Counted from the first letter of the stretch, positions 1-8,564 are shown. The stretch is DNA of 18,673 bases from an uncultured Anaerotruncus sp. (GCA_905210995.1 CAJLZE010000043.1:1-18673); one strand, 5' to 3'. Program-made: numbers and translations. The notes: a model not told the origin generated them from the sequence alone.

Positions 1-1418
1 CCGGAGACGCAGCAGGTGCCCATACCGCGGGCAACAACGGCAGCGTGTGATGTCATACCGCCGCGGACGGTCAGGATGCCCTGAGCAGCCTTCATACCGG
101 TGATATCCTCGGGAGAGGTCTCAAGTCTGACAAGAACGACCTTCTTGCCGGCTTCTTTCCACTTCTCGGCATCGTCGGCGGTGAACACGATCTGACCGCA
201 GGCAGCACCGGGAGATGCGCCGAGACCCTTGCCGACGGGGTTGGCAGCCTTGAGCGCCTTGGCGTCGAACTGAGGATGGAGCAGAGTGTCGAGGTTGCGG
301 GGGTCGATCATCATAACGGCTTCTTCTTCGGTGCGCATACCCTCGTCAACGAGGTCGCAGGCGATCTTGAGAGCAGCCTGAGCGGTTCTCTTACCGTTGC
401 GGCACTGAAGCATATAGAGCTTGCCGTTTTCAACAGTGAACTCCATATCCTGCATATCGCGGTAGTGATTTTCGAGGTTGTCGCAGACCTTGATGAAGTC
501 GGCATAAGCCTGCGGGAACTTTTCGGCCATCTGAGCGATGGGCATAGGAGTGCGAACGCCGGCAACGACGTCCTCGCCCTGTGCGTTGGTCAGGAACTCG
601 CCCATAAGCTTCTTTTCGCCGGTGGCGGGGTCACGGGTGAACGCAACGCCTGTACCGGAGTTATCGTTAAGGTTACCGAACACCATAGGCATCACGTTGA
701 CGGCGGTGCCCCAACTGTAAGGAATGTCGTTGTCGCGGCGGTATACGTTCGCGCGGGGGTTGTCCCATGAACGGAAAACAGCTTTGATAGCTTCAAAGAG
801 CTGTACCTTGGGATCGTCCGGGAAATCGGCGCCGATCTTGGACTTGTACTCTGCCTTGAACTGGCGGGCAAGCTCCTTGAGGTCGGAGGCGTCAAGCTCT
901 ACGTCGTAAACAACACCCTTCTTGTGCTTCATCTCGTCGATGAGCTGCTCGAAATACTTCTTGCCGACTTCCATAACGACGTCGGAGAACATCTGGATGA
1001 ATCTTCTGTATGAGTCGTAAACGAATCTCTCGAACTTGGGATCGGGGTTGCCTGCGATCATTGCGGCGACAACGTCGTCGTTGAGACCGAGGTTAAGGAT
1101 GGTGTCCATCATGCCGGGCATGGAGGCACGGGCGCCGGAACGGACGGAAACGAGAAGAGGATTCTTCTTGTCGCCGAATTTCTTTCCGTTGACATCCTCC
1201 ATCTTTCTGATGTAATCGTTGATCTCGCTCATGATCTCAGGATTGATGGACTTGCCGTCCTCGTAATACTGAGTGCACGCTTCGGTGGAGATAGTGAAGC
1301 CCTGGGGAACAGGGAGACCGATCTTGGTCATTTCAGCAAGGTTAGCACCTTTACCGCCGAGAAGCTCGCGCATGGTAGCGTCGCCCTCGGTAAAGAGGTA
1401 GCAATACTTTTTTGCCAT
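1..1418 (-). CDS. ppdK: Pyruvate, phosphate dikinase (N-terminal part, truncated by window edge)
   Basis: Interconverts pyruvate + ATP + Pi and phosphoenolpyruvate + AMP + PPi in the cytosol; in anaerobic clostridia it usually works in PPi-linked glycolysis. I translated 472 codons from the ATG at 1418, which has GGAGG 9 nt upstream. The N-terminus reads MAKKYCYLFTEGDATMRELL, with GGKGANLAEM at about residues 21-30. The nucleotide-binding signature SVRSGARASMPGMMDTILNL lies at about 91-110. The phosphohistidine motif GGMTSHAAVVARGMG is near the window edge with the catalytic His at about residue 458, close to His455 of the Clostridium symbiosum enzyme. The C-terminal PEP-binding domain (family total roughly 870-900 residues) lies outside the window. 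No frameshift is seen. Product identity is very secure; a shorter PEP synthase is unlikely given the dikinase-type N-terminus. Confidence 0.97.
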   Translation of the reverse strand, partial: MAKKYCYLFTEGDATMRELLGGKGANLAEMTKIGLPVPQGFTISTEACTQYYEDGKSINPEIMSEINDYIRKMEDVNGKKFGDKKNPLLVSVRSGARASMPGMMDTILNLGLNDDVVAAMIAGNPDPKFERFVYDSYRRFIQMFSDVVMEVGKKYFEQLIDEMKHKKGVVYDVELDASDLKELARQFKAEYKSKIGADFPDDPKVQLFEAIKAVFRSWDNPRANVYRRDNDIPYSWGTAVNVMPMVFGNLNDNSGTGVAFTRDPATGEKKLMGEFLTNAQGEDVVAGVRTPMPIAQMAEKFPQAYADFIKVCDNLENHYRDMQDMEFTVENGKLYMLQCRNGKRTAQAALKIACDLVDEGMRTEEEAVMMIDPRNLDTLLHPQFDAKALKAANPVGKGLGASPGAACGQIVFTADDAEKWKEAGKKVVLVRLETSPEDITGMKAAQGILTVRGGMTSHAAVVARGMGTCCVS

Positions 1419-1474
1419 AGTGGATTTCCTCCGTATAGTGAATTTAAATTGTTGTTCGGAAACGATCACGAGAT

Positions 1475-1483
1475 ATTATACCA
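1475..1483 (-). promoter_or_regulatory. Extended -10 promoter for ppdK
   Basis: Read on the minus strand, TATAAT (1480-1475) is preceded by TGG, giving an extended -10 (TGnTATAAT) about 60 bases upstream of the ppdK start. No convincing -35 lies 16-18 bp further upstream, which is typical when the TGn element compensates. Start of transcription would be near 1468. Confidence 0.6.
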
Positions 1484-1606
1484 TACTTTGGTTTTGATAT
1501 CTACCCCTCTGAAAATAAAGTGGTAAATTTTTTTTGAACTTCGTCATTTTTTTGACGTAATCGGCGGATAGTGTGCCCGAAAGTCGTAAAAAAGCGGGCA
1601 CGGCAC

Positions 1607-1635
1607 TTGACAAAAAACGATCGCGGGAATATAAT
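1607..1635 (+). promoter_or_regulatory. Sigma-A promoter for pth-mfd
   Basis: TTGACA at 1607-1612 and TATAAT at 1630-1635 with exactly 17 bp between them, a consensus housekeeping promoter. The transcript would start near 1642, leaving a leader of about 110 nt before pth. The leader contains a GC-rich hairpin region at about 1660-1691: an outer CAGAAC/GTTCTG pairing encloses GGCTC/GAGCC. Confidence 0.88.
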
Positions 1636-1752
1636 TAATCGTACATTTCATATACAGAACTCGGCGGGAGGGCTCCCGGCGAGCCGTTCTGCGTTACGCG
1701 AAGCCGACGGGCGGAGCGAAAAACGAAAATACTTTTTTATTCCGGAGAGAAC

Positions 1753-2394
1753 ATGACCGATATATTCGAACTTTTCAAACAGATATCAAAGAAAGACGAC
1801 ACGGCCGCGGTGCGCGGTCCGGTGACATGGATAATAGCGGGGCTGGGCAACCCCGGCAGGGAATATGAGATAACGAGGCACAATGCGGGCTTTCTCTGCA
1901 TGGACGTGCTGGCGGATCGCTTCGGTACACGCGTTGACCGCGCAAAATTTCACGCGCTCTGCGGTGAGGCGACGATATCCGGGCAGCGCGTGCTGCTGAT
2001 GAAGCCGATGACAATGATGAACGCCTCGGGCGAGGCGATACGCGAGGCGGCGGCGTTCCATAAGATCGACCCCGCGCACATCCTCGTGCTCGTGGACGAT
2101 ACCAATCTCCCCGTCGGGCATCTGCGCATAAGATCCAAAGGCAGCGCGGGTGGGCACAACGGGCTGAAGAACATAATATATCAGCTCGGCTCCGAGGATT
2201 TCCCGCGCCTGCGCATCGGCGTGGGTGCAAAGCCGCACCCGGATATGGATATTGCCGACTGGGTGCTTTCACGCTTCAATGCGGAGGATCGCGCGGCGCT
2301 CCTCCCCGCCTTTGACGTTGCGACGGACGGCTGTGCGCTCCTGCTTGCGGGCGACACGGACAGAGCGATGCAGCTCTGCAACAGCCACAAATAA
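1753..2394 (+). CDS. pth: Peptidyl-tRNA hydrolase
   Basis: Hydrolyses the ester bond of peptidyl-tRNAs released from stalled ribosomes, recycling tRNA in the cytosol. The 213-residue protein carries the family landmarks: GLGNPGREYEITRHNAGF with Asn33 and catalytic His43, MTMMNASG (substrate-binding Asn), VLVDDTNLPVG (catalytic Asp) and GSAGGHNGLK. It has about 24 extra residues (MTDIFELFKQISKK...) before the usual GLGNPG strand, so it is slightly longer than the usual 185-195. The ATG at 1753 follows GGAGAG about 7 nt upstream, and no better internal start with a ribosome site precedes the conserved core. It is the first gene of an operon with mfd, 11 bases downstream, a common pairing in Bacillota. 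Confidence 0.96.
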   Translation: MTDIFELFKQISKKDDTAAVRGPVTWIIAGLGNPGREYEITRHNAGFLCMDVLADRFGTRVDRAKFHALCGEATISGQRVLLMKPMTMMNASGEAIREAAAFHKIDPAHILVLVDDTNLPVGHLRIRSKGSAGGHNGLKNIIYQLGSEDFPRLRIGVGAKPHPDMDIADWVLSRFNAEDRAALLPAFDVATDGCALLLAGDTDRAMQLCNSHK

Positions 2395-2405
2395 CGGAGG
2401 CGCGT

Positions 2406-5400
2406 ATGGAGATCTCAACGCAGAGGAGCATATTCACGGGCGCGGTGCGCTCCGACCCAGAATACAGGCAGCTTCTTGAGTCGATCGGCGTGCAGCGCCG
2501 CGCCAATCCCAAGCCCGTGCTCGTTACGGGGCTTTGCGAGGGCGCGTGCGACGCGCTGTCGGCGGCGCTCTGCGAGGATATGCCGGGCGGCAGGCCCGTC
2601 CTCATCGTCTGCCCGGAGGAAAAGGAATGCCTGCGGCTTGCGTCGATAGGCACCTCTCTCGGGCTGCGCGCCGCCTTTTACCCGGTCAGAGACCTGAACT
2701 TTTACAATATGACCGCCTCGCGCGAGTTCGAGCACAACCGGCTCGGCGTGCTTTTCGGCATCACGGGCGGTCTTTTCGACGTTGTGCTCACAACGCCCGA
2801 CGCCGCTCTCGGCTACACCGTGCCGCCGTCGTCGCTTGCCGAAAATCTTATTTCCGTTTCGATAGACGGCGGTGAGTGCGGCGGCATCGCCGGGCTTGTC
2901 GGGCAGCTGACCGCTGCGGGATATATCCGCGCCGACGCACCGGGTGCCGAGACGCTCGGCTCGTCGGGGCTCGTCGAGGGTGCCGGGCAGTTTGCGGTGC
3001 GCGGCGGCATCGTCGATGTTGCAGCGCCGTCAATGCGCATCATGCGTGCGGACGGCAGCCGCGACGGCGGCGCATTCGCGCTGCGCATAGAATTTTTCGG
3101 CGACGAGGTGGACCGCATGGGGCTTTTCGACCCCGCGACGCAGCGTGTGACCGAACAGATAAAGTCGGCTGTCCTTTCTCCGGCACGCGAGCTGCTTGCC
3201 GGCAAAGACGAGCTGACCGCGATCGCCGCGGCGGTGAAGTCGCTGCGCAGAAAAACAAAGGATCCGCGCGTTGCCGAGGAGCTTGACGGCGAGTCGGCAG
3301 CTCTCGACACCGCGCTCGCGGCGGGAGGAGAGGTGCGCTTCCTCGATAAATACATTTCGCTCGTTTATGACGAAAAAGCCTGCCTGCTCGATTATTTTTC
3401 GCCCATGTCGCTCTGTCTCGTGCGCGGTAACGCCGCGGTCGCCGACCGTCTCAAGGCTGCCGAGTGGCACGCGGCAAAGGAAGCGGAGGAGATGGTTTCG
3501 TCGGGCGTGATAGCTGGCAAATACGCCGAATACAGCGCGCCCGCGTCGCGTCTCTCGCAGTTCATGTCAAGGCACACCACGGTGCTGCTCGATTCGCTCA
3601 TGCAGGGAATGTCGGGCACCGAGCTCGGCGGTCTTTACGGCTTTCGCACCAAGCATTCTCTCGGCAGCGCGGGCAACGACGCGCTTTTGCGCGAGGAGCT
3701 TGAGAACTACGTCAAGGGCGGCTACCGCATCGTGCTGATGGCGGGCAGCGAAGCGTCGGCGGCGAACTATGCGGGGCTGCTTACCGAGTGGGGCTTCGGC
3801 GCCCATGACGCGGGAGACGGCAGCACCCTCGACCCCGATACCGTAGAACGCGGCAGCGTTGCCGTGATATCCGCCGCTCCGCTTGCACCGTTTGAAATGA
3901 CGGTACCGCGCATTGCGGTGATAACGGTGCTTTCCGAGTCGCGTGCGGGCGCCGTGTCGGCGTCGGCGCGTGCGCGCAAGCGCAAGAAACGCGAGTCGGC
4001 AACCGAGCAGATAATGTCGTATGCCGATCTTTCGGTCGGCGATTATGTGGTGCACGAAACGCACGGTATAGGCCGTTATCTCGGCATCACGACAATGGAT
4101 GTGGGCGGCGTGACACATGATTACATTACCATCCAGTATGCCGGCTCCGACCGCCTTTTCATGCCTGTCGAAAAGCTTGACAAGGTGTCGAAATATATCG
4201 GCGCGCGCGCCGACGACGACACGCTGCGGCTTTCAAAATTCGGCGGCGCCGAGTGGGGCAAGACAAAGGCACGTGCCAAGGCATCTCTCAAGGATATCGC
4301 AAAGGAGCTGATAAGGCTTTACGCCGAGCGTATGCGCCGCCCCGGCTTTGCCTTCCCCAAGGACGATCATTTTCAGCGCGATTTCGAATCCGCATTTGAA
4401 TACGAGGAGACCGCGGCGCAGCTCGATGCAGCCGACGATATAAAGGAGGACATGGAGAAGTCGCGCCCGATGGACCGCCTGCTCTGCGGCGACGTCGGCT
4501 ACGGCAAGACGGAGGTCGCCCTGCGCGCCGCCTACAAGGCGATAGTCGCGGGCAAGCAGGTCGCGCTGCTCGTTCCCACGACCATTCTGGCTTTGCAGCA
4601 CTACCAGACCGCGATGAGCCGTATGCGCGCGTTTGCGGTGAACGTCGAAATGCTCTCGCGCTTCCGCACCGACAAGCAGCAGAAAAAGATAATCGCCGAT
4701 ATCGAGCGCGGAGATATCGACCTCATCATCGGCACACACAGGCTGCTTTCAAGCGATATAAAGTTCCACAATCTCGGTCTGCTCATCGTCGATGAGGAGC
4801 AGCGCTTCGGTGTGGCGCAGAAAGAAAAGATAAAGCAGGCGGCGGGGAACGTTGACGTTCTCTCGCTCAGCGCAACGCCTATCCCGCGCACTCTCAACAT
4901 GGCAATGACGGGGATACGCGATATATCGGTGCTTGACGAGGCGCCCGGCGACCGTCTGCCGGTCCAGACATACGTGCTCGAGCACGACGATATAATCATC
5001 ATCGACGCGATAAAGCGTGAGCTGCGCCGCGGCGGTCAGGTGTTTTATCTCCACAACACGGTCGAGACGATAGACGGTATCGCGGCTCAGATATCGCGCG
5101 AGATACCCGACGCGACCGTTGTGACCGCGCACGGTAAGATGGAAAAGGAGCGCCTTGAGGAGATCTGGGCCGATATGACCGACGGCAGGATCGACGTGCT
5201 CGTGTGCACCACCATCATCGAGACGGGTGTGGACGTTCCGAACGCAAACACGCTCATAGTTGACAACGCTCACCGCATGGGGCTTTCGCAGCTGCATCAG
5301 CTGCGCGGGCGCGTCGGACGTTCCTCGCGCCGTGCCTACGCCTATTTCACCTACCCGCGCGGCAGGGCGCTGACCGAACTAGCCGAAAAGAGGCTTGAGG

Positions 5401-6035
5401 CGATACGCGAATACGCCGAGTTCGGCGCGGGCTTCCGCATCGCGCTGCGCGACCTTGAGATACGCGGCGCGGGAAGCATCCTCGGTGCCGAGCAGCACGG
5501 GCACCTCGACGACGTCGGATACGATATGTACGTCAAGCTGCTCAACGAGGCGGTGCTTGAGGAGAAGGGCGAAAAGCCGGTCGAAAAGGCGGAATGCACC
5601 GTCACTCTCTCGGAGGATGCATATCTGCCGGCGTCATATGTGCCGTCCGGTGCGCAGCGAATGGCGCTTTACAAGCGCATAGCGCACATCACCTCGCAGG
5701 AGGACGCCGACGAGCTCTACGATGAGCTGACCGACCGCTACGGCGAGCCGCCGGCGGCGACCGGCGCGCTTCTCGACATTGCGCTGCTGCGCCACCGTGC
5801 CGAGCTTTGCGGCATCACGGCGGTCACGCAGAACGGCAGCGAGATACGCATGGTGCCGTCCGAATTCGACCCCGTGATATGGCAGGAGCTTTCGGCTTCA
5901 ATGCCATCCCGTCTGCGCGCGTCGCTCGGCTCGACCACATTCGTGTCGCTCCGCCTGCGCAGCGGAGAAGACCCGATAGGCATAATTAACAGATTGTTTG
6001 AAAAATATATCGCTATTCGGGACAAAGCGGAGTAG
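2406..6035 (+). CDS. mfd: Transcription-repair coupling factor Mfd
   Basis: ATP-dependent DNA translocase that pushes stalled RNA polymerase off damaged template and recruits UvrA for nucleotide excision repair. The protein is 1209 residues (Bacillus subtilis Mfd is about 1177). Order of parts: UvrB-like N-terminal modules (about 1-360); a linker; a CarD-like RNA-polymerase interaction domain from about 539 (YADLSVGDYVVHETHGIGRY); then the RecG-like helicase motor with Walker A GDVGYGKT at 695-702, DEEQ box at 796-799, SATPIPRTLNM motif, and RGRVGR motif at 967-972; finally the TRCF C-terminal domain (PASYVPSGAQRMALYKRI). CGGAGG sits 5 nt before the ATG, 11 bases after the pth stop, so the two are surely co-transcribed. 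The frame is intact. Confidence 0.98.
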   Translation: MEISTQRSIFTGAVRSDPEYRQLLESIGVQRRANPKPVLVTGLCEGACDALSAALCEDMPGGRPVLIVCPEEKECLRLASIGTSLGLRAAFYPVRDLNFYNMTASREFEHNRLGVLFGITGGLFDVVLTTPDAALGYTVPPSSLAENLISVSIDGGECGGIAGLVGQLTAAGYIRADAPGAETLGSSGLVEGAGQFAVRGGIVDVAAPSMRIMRADGSRDGGAFALRIEFFGDEVDRMGLFDPATQRVTEQIKSAVLSPARELLAGKDELTAIAAAVKSLRRKTKDPRVAEELDGESAALDTALAAGGEVRFLDKYISLVYDEKACLLDYFSPMSLCLVRGNAAVADRLKAAEWHAAKEAEEMVSSGVIAGKYAEYSAPASRLSQFMSRHTTVLLDSLMQGMSGTELGGLYGFRTKHSLGSAGNDALLREELENYVKGGYRIVLMAGSEASAANYAGLLTEWGFGAHDAGDGSTLDPDTVERGSVAVISAAPLAPFEMTVPRIAVITVLSESRAGAVSASARARKRKKRESATEQIMSYADLSVGDYVVHETHGIGRYLGITTMDVGGVTHDYITIQYAGSDRLFMPVEKLDKVSKYIGARADDDTLRLSKFGGAEWGKTKARAKASLKDIAKELIRLYAERMRRPGFAFPKDDHFQRDFESAFEYEETAAQLDAADDIKEDMEKSRPMDRLLCGDVGYGKTEVALRAAYKAIVAGKQVALLVPTTILALQHYQTAMSRMRAFAVNVEMLSRFRTDKQQKKIIADIERGDIDLIIGTHRLLSSDIKFHNLGLLIVDEEQRFGVAQKEKIKQAAGNVDVLSLSATPIPRTLNMAMTGIRDISVLDEAPGDRLPVQTYVLEHDDIIIIDAIKRELRRGGQVFYLHNTVETIDGIAAQISREIPDATVVTAHGKMEKERLEEIWADMTDGRIDVLVCTTIIETGVDVPNANTLIVDNAHRMGLSQLHQLRGRVGRSSRRAYAYFTYPRGRALTELAEKRLEAIREYAEFGAGFRIALRDLEIRGAGSILGAEQHGHLDDVGYDMYVKLLNEAVLEEKGEKPVEKAECTVTLSEDAYLPASYVPSGAQRMALYKRIAHITSQEDADELYDELTDRYGEPPAATGALLDIALLRHRAELCGITAVTQNGSEIRMVPSEFDPVIWQELSASMPSRLRASLGSTTFVSLRLRSGEDPIGIINRLFEKYIAIRDKAE

Positions 6036-6061
6036 ACAAAGACCGCTTTTAGTAGTATAAT
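6033..6061 (+). promoter_or_regulatory. Promoter overlapping the mfd stop codon, for the foldase lipoprotein gene
   Basis: TAGACA at 6033-6038, whose first three bases are the mfd stop codon TAG, and TATAAT at 6056-6061, with a 17-bp spacer. It would start transcription near 6068, giving a leader of about 44 nt. No intrinsic terminator separates mfd from this gene, so read-through from the pth promoter is also possible. Confidence 0.8.
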
Positions 6062-6111
6062 AAAAATCTGTAATAACAAAAACCAACCGAATGCGGAGGT
6101 AAGATACGGCT

Positions 6112-7299
6112 ATGAAAAAAAGTGTGCTGAGGATATGCGCCGCGCTGACGGCACTGCTGCTCGCTCTCATCCAGCTCGTTTCCTGCTCGTCGCTCGGCAC
6201 GCCGGTCATGACGCTCGGCAAGACCGAGATAACCGGCAGCATGATAGAATTCTGGATGTCGCGCTACAAGGCGCAGTTCGAATATTCCTACGGACAGTCG
6301 CTCAAGACCGCCTACGGGCTTTCGTCTGTGGACAGCATATGGAAGGTCAAGGTCAAGGACGATTCTGCCGAGACATATGACGATATGTTCAGCTCGTATA
6401 TCTTTGACAACGCAAAGACATATCTTTGCGCGCTCTATCTTTTCGATCAGTTCGGGCTCAAGCTGCCCGATTCGACCGTAAAAAAGACGGATGAGACGAT
6501 AAACGAATATGTGACGAACCTTGCCGACGGCAGCAAGTCGGAGTTCAACGCGATACTTGCCGCCTACGGCATCAACATGAAGATACTGCGCAAGCTGTAT
6601 CTTGCCGATGAAAAGGTGAGCTATCTGCGCGAATATCTGTTCGGTTCCAACGGCACAGAGCCGATAACGACTCAGCAGATCGAGGATTATTATCAGAAAA
6701 ACTACGTCCGCATGAAGCAGATATGCGTTTTTATCAATCAGCGCCCCAAGCAGAACGAGGACGGCACATACGTCACCGACAGCTCGGGCAAGACGCAGTA
6801 TACGACGATGACAGCCGATGAGAACGCCGCGGCACGCACGAAGATAGAAGAGGCGCTCGCCAAGATAGACGGCGGCGAGGATTTTGAAAAGGCTCTCTCC
6901 GAATACGACGAGAACAAAGCGGACGACGGCTACAAAAACGGCATCTATATGTCCGCCGAGTCATCGTTCGGCAACGACGAGGACCTTCAGAAGATATACG
7001 AGACGCTCTGCGAGATGAAGGTCGGCGAGGTGCGCGAGCTCGAGCTTTCGAACAGCCTGCATATAATCAAGAAATACGAGCTTGACACCGGCGCCTACGC
7101 AAAAGCCGAAAATTCGGATTTCTTCCTCTTCAACGACGGCACCGGCTCTTATCAGACGCTGCAGCAGTATGTAAAGACGCCGCTCTTTCTTGACTATATC
7201 AAGGGCAAGCTCGACGAGTTTTCGGCTGACATAAAGATCGACGAGGAAGCGCTGTCGCAATACAGGATAAGCAAGGTCAAATCCAACTACAATTTCTGA
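6112..7299 (+). CDS. Foldase-like lipoprotein (PrsA/SurA family, PpiC-like domain)
   Basis: Probable extracytoplasmic chaperone or peptidyl-prolyl isomerase that helps exported proteins fold on the outer face of the membrane. The 395-residue protein starts with a lipoprotein signal peptide: MKK, a hydrophobic stretch to about residue 23, and lipobox LVSC with Cys25. A SurA_N-like helical region follows (about 30-195; MTLGKTEITGSMIEFWMSRY). A divergent parvulin-type domain spans about 199-323, with EALAKIDGGEDFEKALSEY, a DGYKNGIYM turn, MKVGEVRELELSNSLHIIKKYE, and an insertion near 210-235. The domain is degenerate, so isomerase activity is uncertain while chaperone activity is plausible. GGAGG lies 12 nt before the ATG, a rather long spacing. 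I infer the role from domain order; I do not assign prsA because the sequence is only distantly similar. Confidence 0.8.
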   Translation: MKKSVLRICAALTALLLALIQLVSCSSLGTPVMTLGKTEITGSMIEFWMSRYKAQFEYSYGQSLKTAYGLSSVDSIWKVKVKDDSAETYDDMFSSYIFDNAKTYLCALYLFDQFGLKLPDSTVKKTDETINEYVTNLADGSKSEFNAILAAYGINMKILRKLYLADEKVSYLREYLFGSNGTEPITTQQIEDYYQKNYVRMKQICVFINQRPKQNEDGTYVTDSSGKTQYTTMTADENAAARTKIEEALAKIDGGEDFEKALSEYDENKADDGYKNGIYMSAESSFGNDEDLQKIYETLCEMKVGEVRELELSNSLHIIKKYELDTGAYAKAENSDFFLFNDGTGSYQTLQQYVKTPLFLDYIKGKLDEFSADIKIDEEALSQYRISKVKSNYNF

Positions 7300-7309
7300 C
7301 CGACACATA

Positions 7310-7338
7310 TTGACAAACCACCTGCGCTGTGATATAAT
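7310..7338 (+). promoter_or_regulatory. Sigma-A promoter for the TPP riboswitch/thiT transcript
   Basis: TTGACA at 7310-7315 and TATAAT at 7333-7338 with a 17-bp spacer, immediately upstream of the riboswitch. Start of transcription would be near 7345, a few bases before the aptamer. It begins only about 10 bases after the preceding lipoprotein stop codon. Confidence 0.9.
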
Positions 7339-7351
7339 AACACCGCAATCG

Positions 7352-7452
7352 CATAGAAAATCGGGGGTGCTGGCATTTGCCGGCTGAGATGCCTTGGGGC
7401 GAACCCTTAACCTGATACGGATAATACCGGCGTAGGTAGCATTTTCACAGGA
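7352..7452 (+). ncRNA. TPP riboswitch (THI element) aptamer
   Basis: Binds thiamine pyrophosphate and switches off the downstream gene when the vitamin is plentiful. Conserved pieces are present in order: GGGGGTGC near 7363-7370, the CTGAGA core at 7384-7389, ACCC/TTAACCTGAT, then CCTGATACGGATAATACC at 7411-7428 and GGCGTAGG at 7429-7436. The outer helix can be extended by GAAAAT (7356-7361) pairing with ATTTTC (7441-7446). It lies between a consensus promoter and a terminator directly in front of a thiamine transporter gene, exactly as expected. Confidence 0.95.
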
Positions 7453-7469
7453 TCACGCATCCGAAAGAA

Positions 7470-7508
7470 ACTGACCACCGGAGGTTTTCCGTGCGGTCAG
7501 TCTTTTTT
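7470..7508 (+). terminator. Riboswitch-controlled intrinsic terminator before thiT
   Basis: ACTGACC (7470-7476) pairs with GGTCAGT (7495-7501), with an inner CGGA/TCCG stem, followed by a run of six T at 7503-7508. It stands between the TPP aptamer and the thiT ribosome site, so ligand binding most likely stops transcription here. The competing antiterminator fold was not worked out. Confidence 0.88.
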
Positions 7509-7527
7509 ATTTCCGGAGGTTCTTTTT

Positions 7528-8142
7528 ATGAGTGGTACCATGAAAAAAGAACAGATTCATGCCATGACCGAGGCAGCCGTTATGGTGGCTATGGCAACAG
7601 TTCTCAGCCTCATCAAATTCACAAAGCTCCCGTTCGGCGGGTCGGTAACACTGCTTTCAATGTTCCCGATCATCATTTACAGCATCCGCCGCGGGGTCGG
7701 CAGGGGAGTCTTTGCCGGGTTCGTTTACGCCGTTCTCCAGCTCTTACTTGATATCGGCGATATCATGACGTGGGGGCTGACGCCCGGCGTGCTCGTAGCC
7801 TGCTTCTTTATGGACTACCTTATCCCGTTCACCGTTATAGGTCTTGCGGGGCTTTTCCGCCGTCACGGCTATGCCGGCTGGCTCGGCGGAACGGCGCTTG
7901 TCATTATGATGCGCTATGCCTCTCACTATCTCTCCGGTGTGTTCCTTTGGAAATCGGTCGGCGAGATTCTCGGCCGCAACATTGACAACACATACCTTTA
8001 CAGCCTGCTCTACAACGGCACTTTTATGGTCCCCGAGCTCATCTTCACGATGATCGCGGCGGCGGTGTTCTTTGCGATACCGCAGACCAAAAAACTGCTG
8101 CTCGAGATGGGACTCGACAAAAAAGTCGCCAAAGTCGCCTGA
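7528..8142 (+). CDS. thiT: Thiamine ECF transporter S-component ThiT
   Basis: Substrate-binding membrane subunit for thiamine uptake; works with a shared energising module (EcfT plus EcfA ATPases), which is not encoded in this window. The protein is 204 residues with about six hydrophobic helices. Family features: GGSVTLLSMFPIIIYSIRRG (about 37-56), GRGVFAGFVYAVLQLLLD, MDYLIPFTVIGLAGLF (95-110), and RYASHYLSGVFLW (129-141). In the last, His133 and Trp141 have the same eight-residue spacing as the thiamine-binding His125 and Trp133 of Lactococcus ThiT. A following YNG motif (Asn163) may give another ligand contact. GGAGG ends 8 nt before the ATG at 7528; an in-frame ATG at 7540 is less well placed. 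Control by the upstream TPP riboswitch independently supports thiamine as substrate. Confidence 0.95.
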   Translation: MSGTMKKEQIHAMTEAAVMVAMATVLSLIKFTKLPFGGSVTLLSMFPIIIYSIRRGVGRGVFAGFVYAVLQLLLDIGDIMTWGLTPGVLVACFFMDYLIPFTVIGLAGLFRRHGYAGWLGGTALVIMMRYASHYLSGVFLWKSVGEILGRNIDNTYLYSLLYNGTFMVPELIFTMIAAAVFFAIPQTKKLLLEMGLDKKVAKVA

Positions 8143-8159
8143 TCCCCGCAGCGAACGAA

Positions 8160-8202
8160 GCACAAAGCACCCCCGACTCAAAGAGTCGGGGGTGCTTTGT
8201 GC
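8160..8202. terminator. Bidirectional terminator between thiT and rnpB
   Basis: A perfect 20-bp inverted repeat (8160-8179 with 8183-8202) around an AAA loop. The GC-rich core (GCACCCCCGACTC and its complement) is flanked by CACAAA and TTTGTG, so either strand ends the stem in a short A/U-rich run. It sits exactly between the convergent ends of thiT (plus) and RNase P RNA (minus). Confidence 0.88.
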
Positions 8203-8558
8203 CACTCTGCCTGTAAGCCGGGTTCTGTCGTGGACGACCATCTGTCTTTGCGGCGCGTCGCCGCGCCGCTCCGCGGCTTTTCGCCGCGTGCCACCCGGGG
8301 ATATGTGTCGGGCAAACGATCCCCATGCGGTGTTGCTTCGGATAGGGTTTACAGCGGATCCATGTTACCATGGAAACGGGTGAGCTCTTACCTCGCCTTT
8401 CCACCCTTACCCGCCGTCGGCGGGCGGTCTGTTTCTGTTGCACTTTCCCGGCAGTCGCCTGCGGCTGACGTTATCAGCTATCCTGCCCTGTGAAGCCCGG
8501 ACTTTCCTCACGGTATGACCTTTCGGCATGATACCGCGCGGCCGTCCGGCAGAGTTGC
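8203..8558 (-). ncRNA. rnpB: RNase P RNA, bacterial class A
   Basis: Catalytic RNA that, with the RnpA protein, removes 5' leaders from pre-tRNAs. On the minus strand the 5' part contains the universal GAGGAAAGTCCGGGCT followed by CACAGGGCAGGATAGCTGATAACGTCAG-like class A sequence (broken here for length), and CAGTGCAACAGA-type core as AAGTGCAACAGAAA. The 3' part contains AGAACCCGGCTTACAGGC. Helix P1 closes the molecule: ACTCTGCC (8555-8548) pairs with GGCAGAGT (8211-8204). Length of about 356 nt is normal. Ends are inferred from the promoter and P1/terminator and may be off by a few bases. Open reading frames across this region are shadows. Confidence 0.95.
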
Positions 8559-8564
8559 GGGTAT

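Larger units (their letters stand above)
1419..1752. other. Divergent intergenic region between ppdK and pth
   Basis: This 334-base gap holds the ppdK leader and extended -10 promoter on the minus strand and the pth promoter and leader on the plus strand. Between them (about 1500-1600) the sequence is AT-rich, with a CGTCA/TGACG inverted repeat around a T-run near 1545. I see no credible gene here. A short plus-strand reading frame from 1571 would begin upstream of the pth promoter and I do not accept it. Confidence 0.6.

Noticed and set aside
1571..1756. 61-codon plus-strand reading frame overlapping the pth start by ATGA
   Set aside because: It contains the pth promoter (1607-1635) inside it, so the main transcript starts after its ATG; no ribosome site and no recognisable protein.
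8160..8202. Insertion-sequence terminal inverted repeat
   Set aside because: The two 20-base arms are separated by only three bases and lie between convergent transcripts, which fits a bidirectional terminator.
8045..8443. Reading frames across the RNase P RNA on both strands
   Set aside because: They coincide with the conserved rnpB sequence and have no ribosome sites; the arginine-rich translations are typical of shadows in GC-rich DNA.
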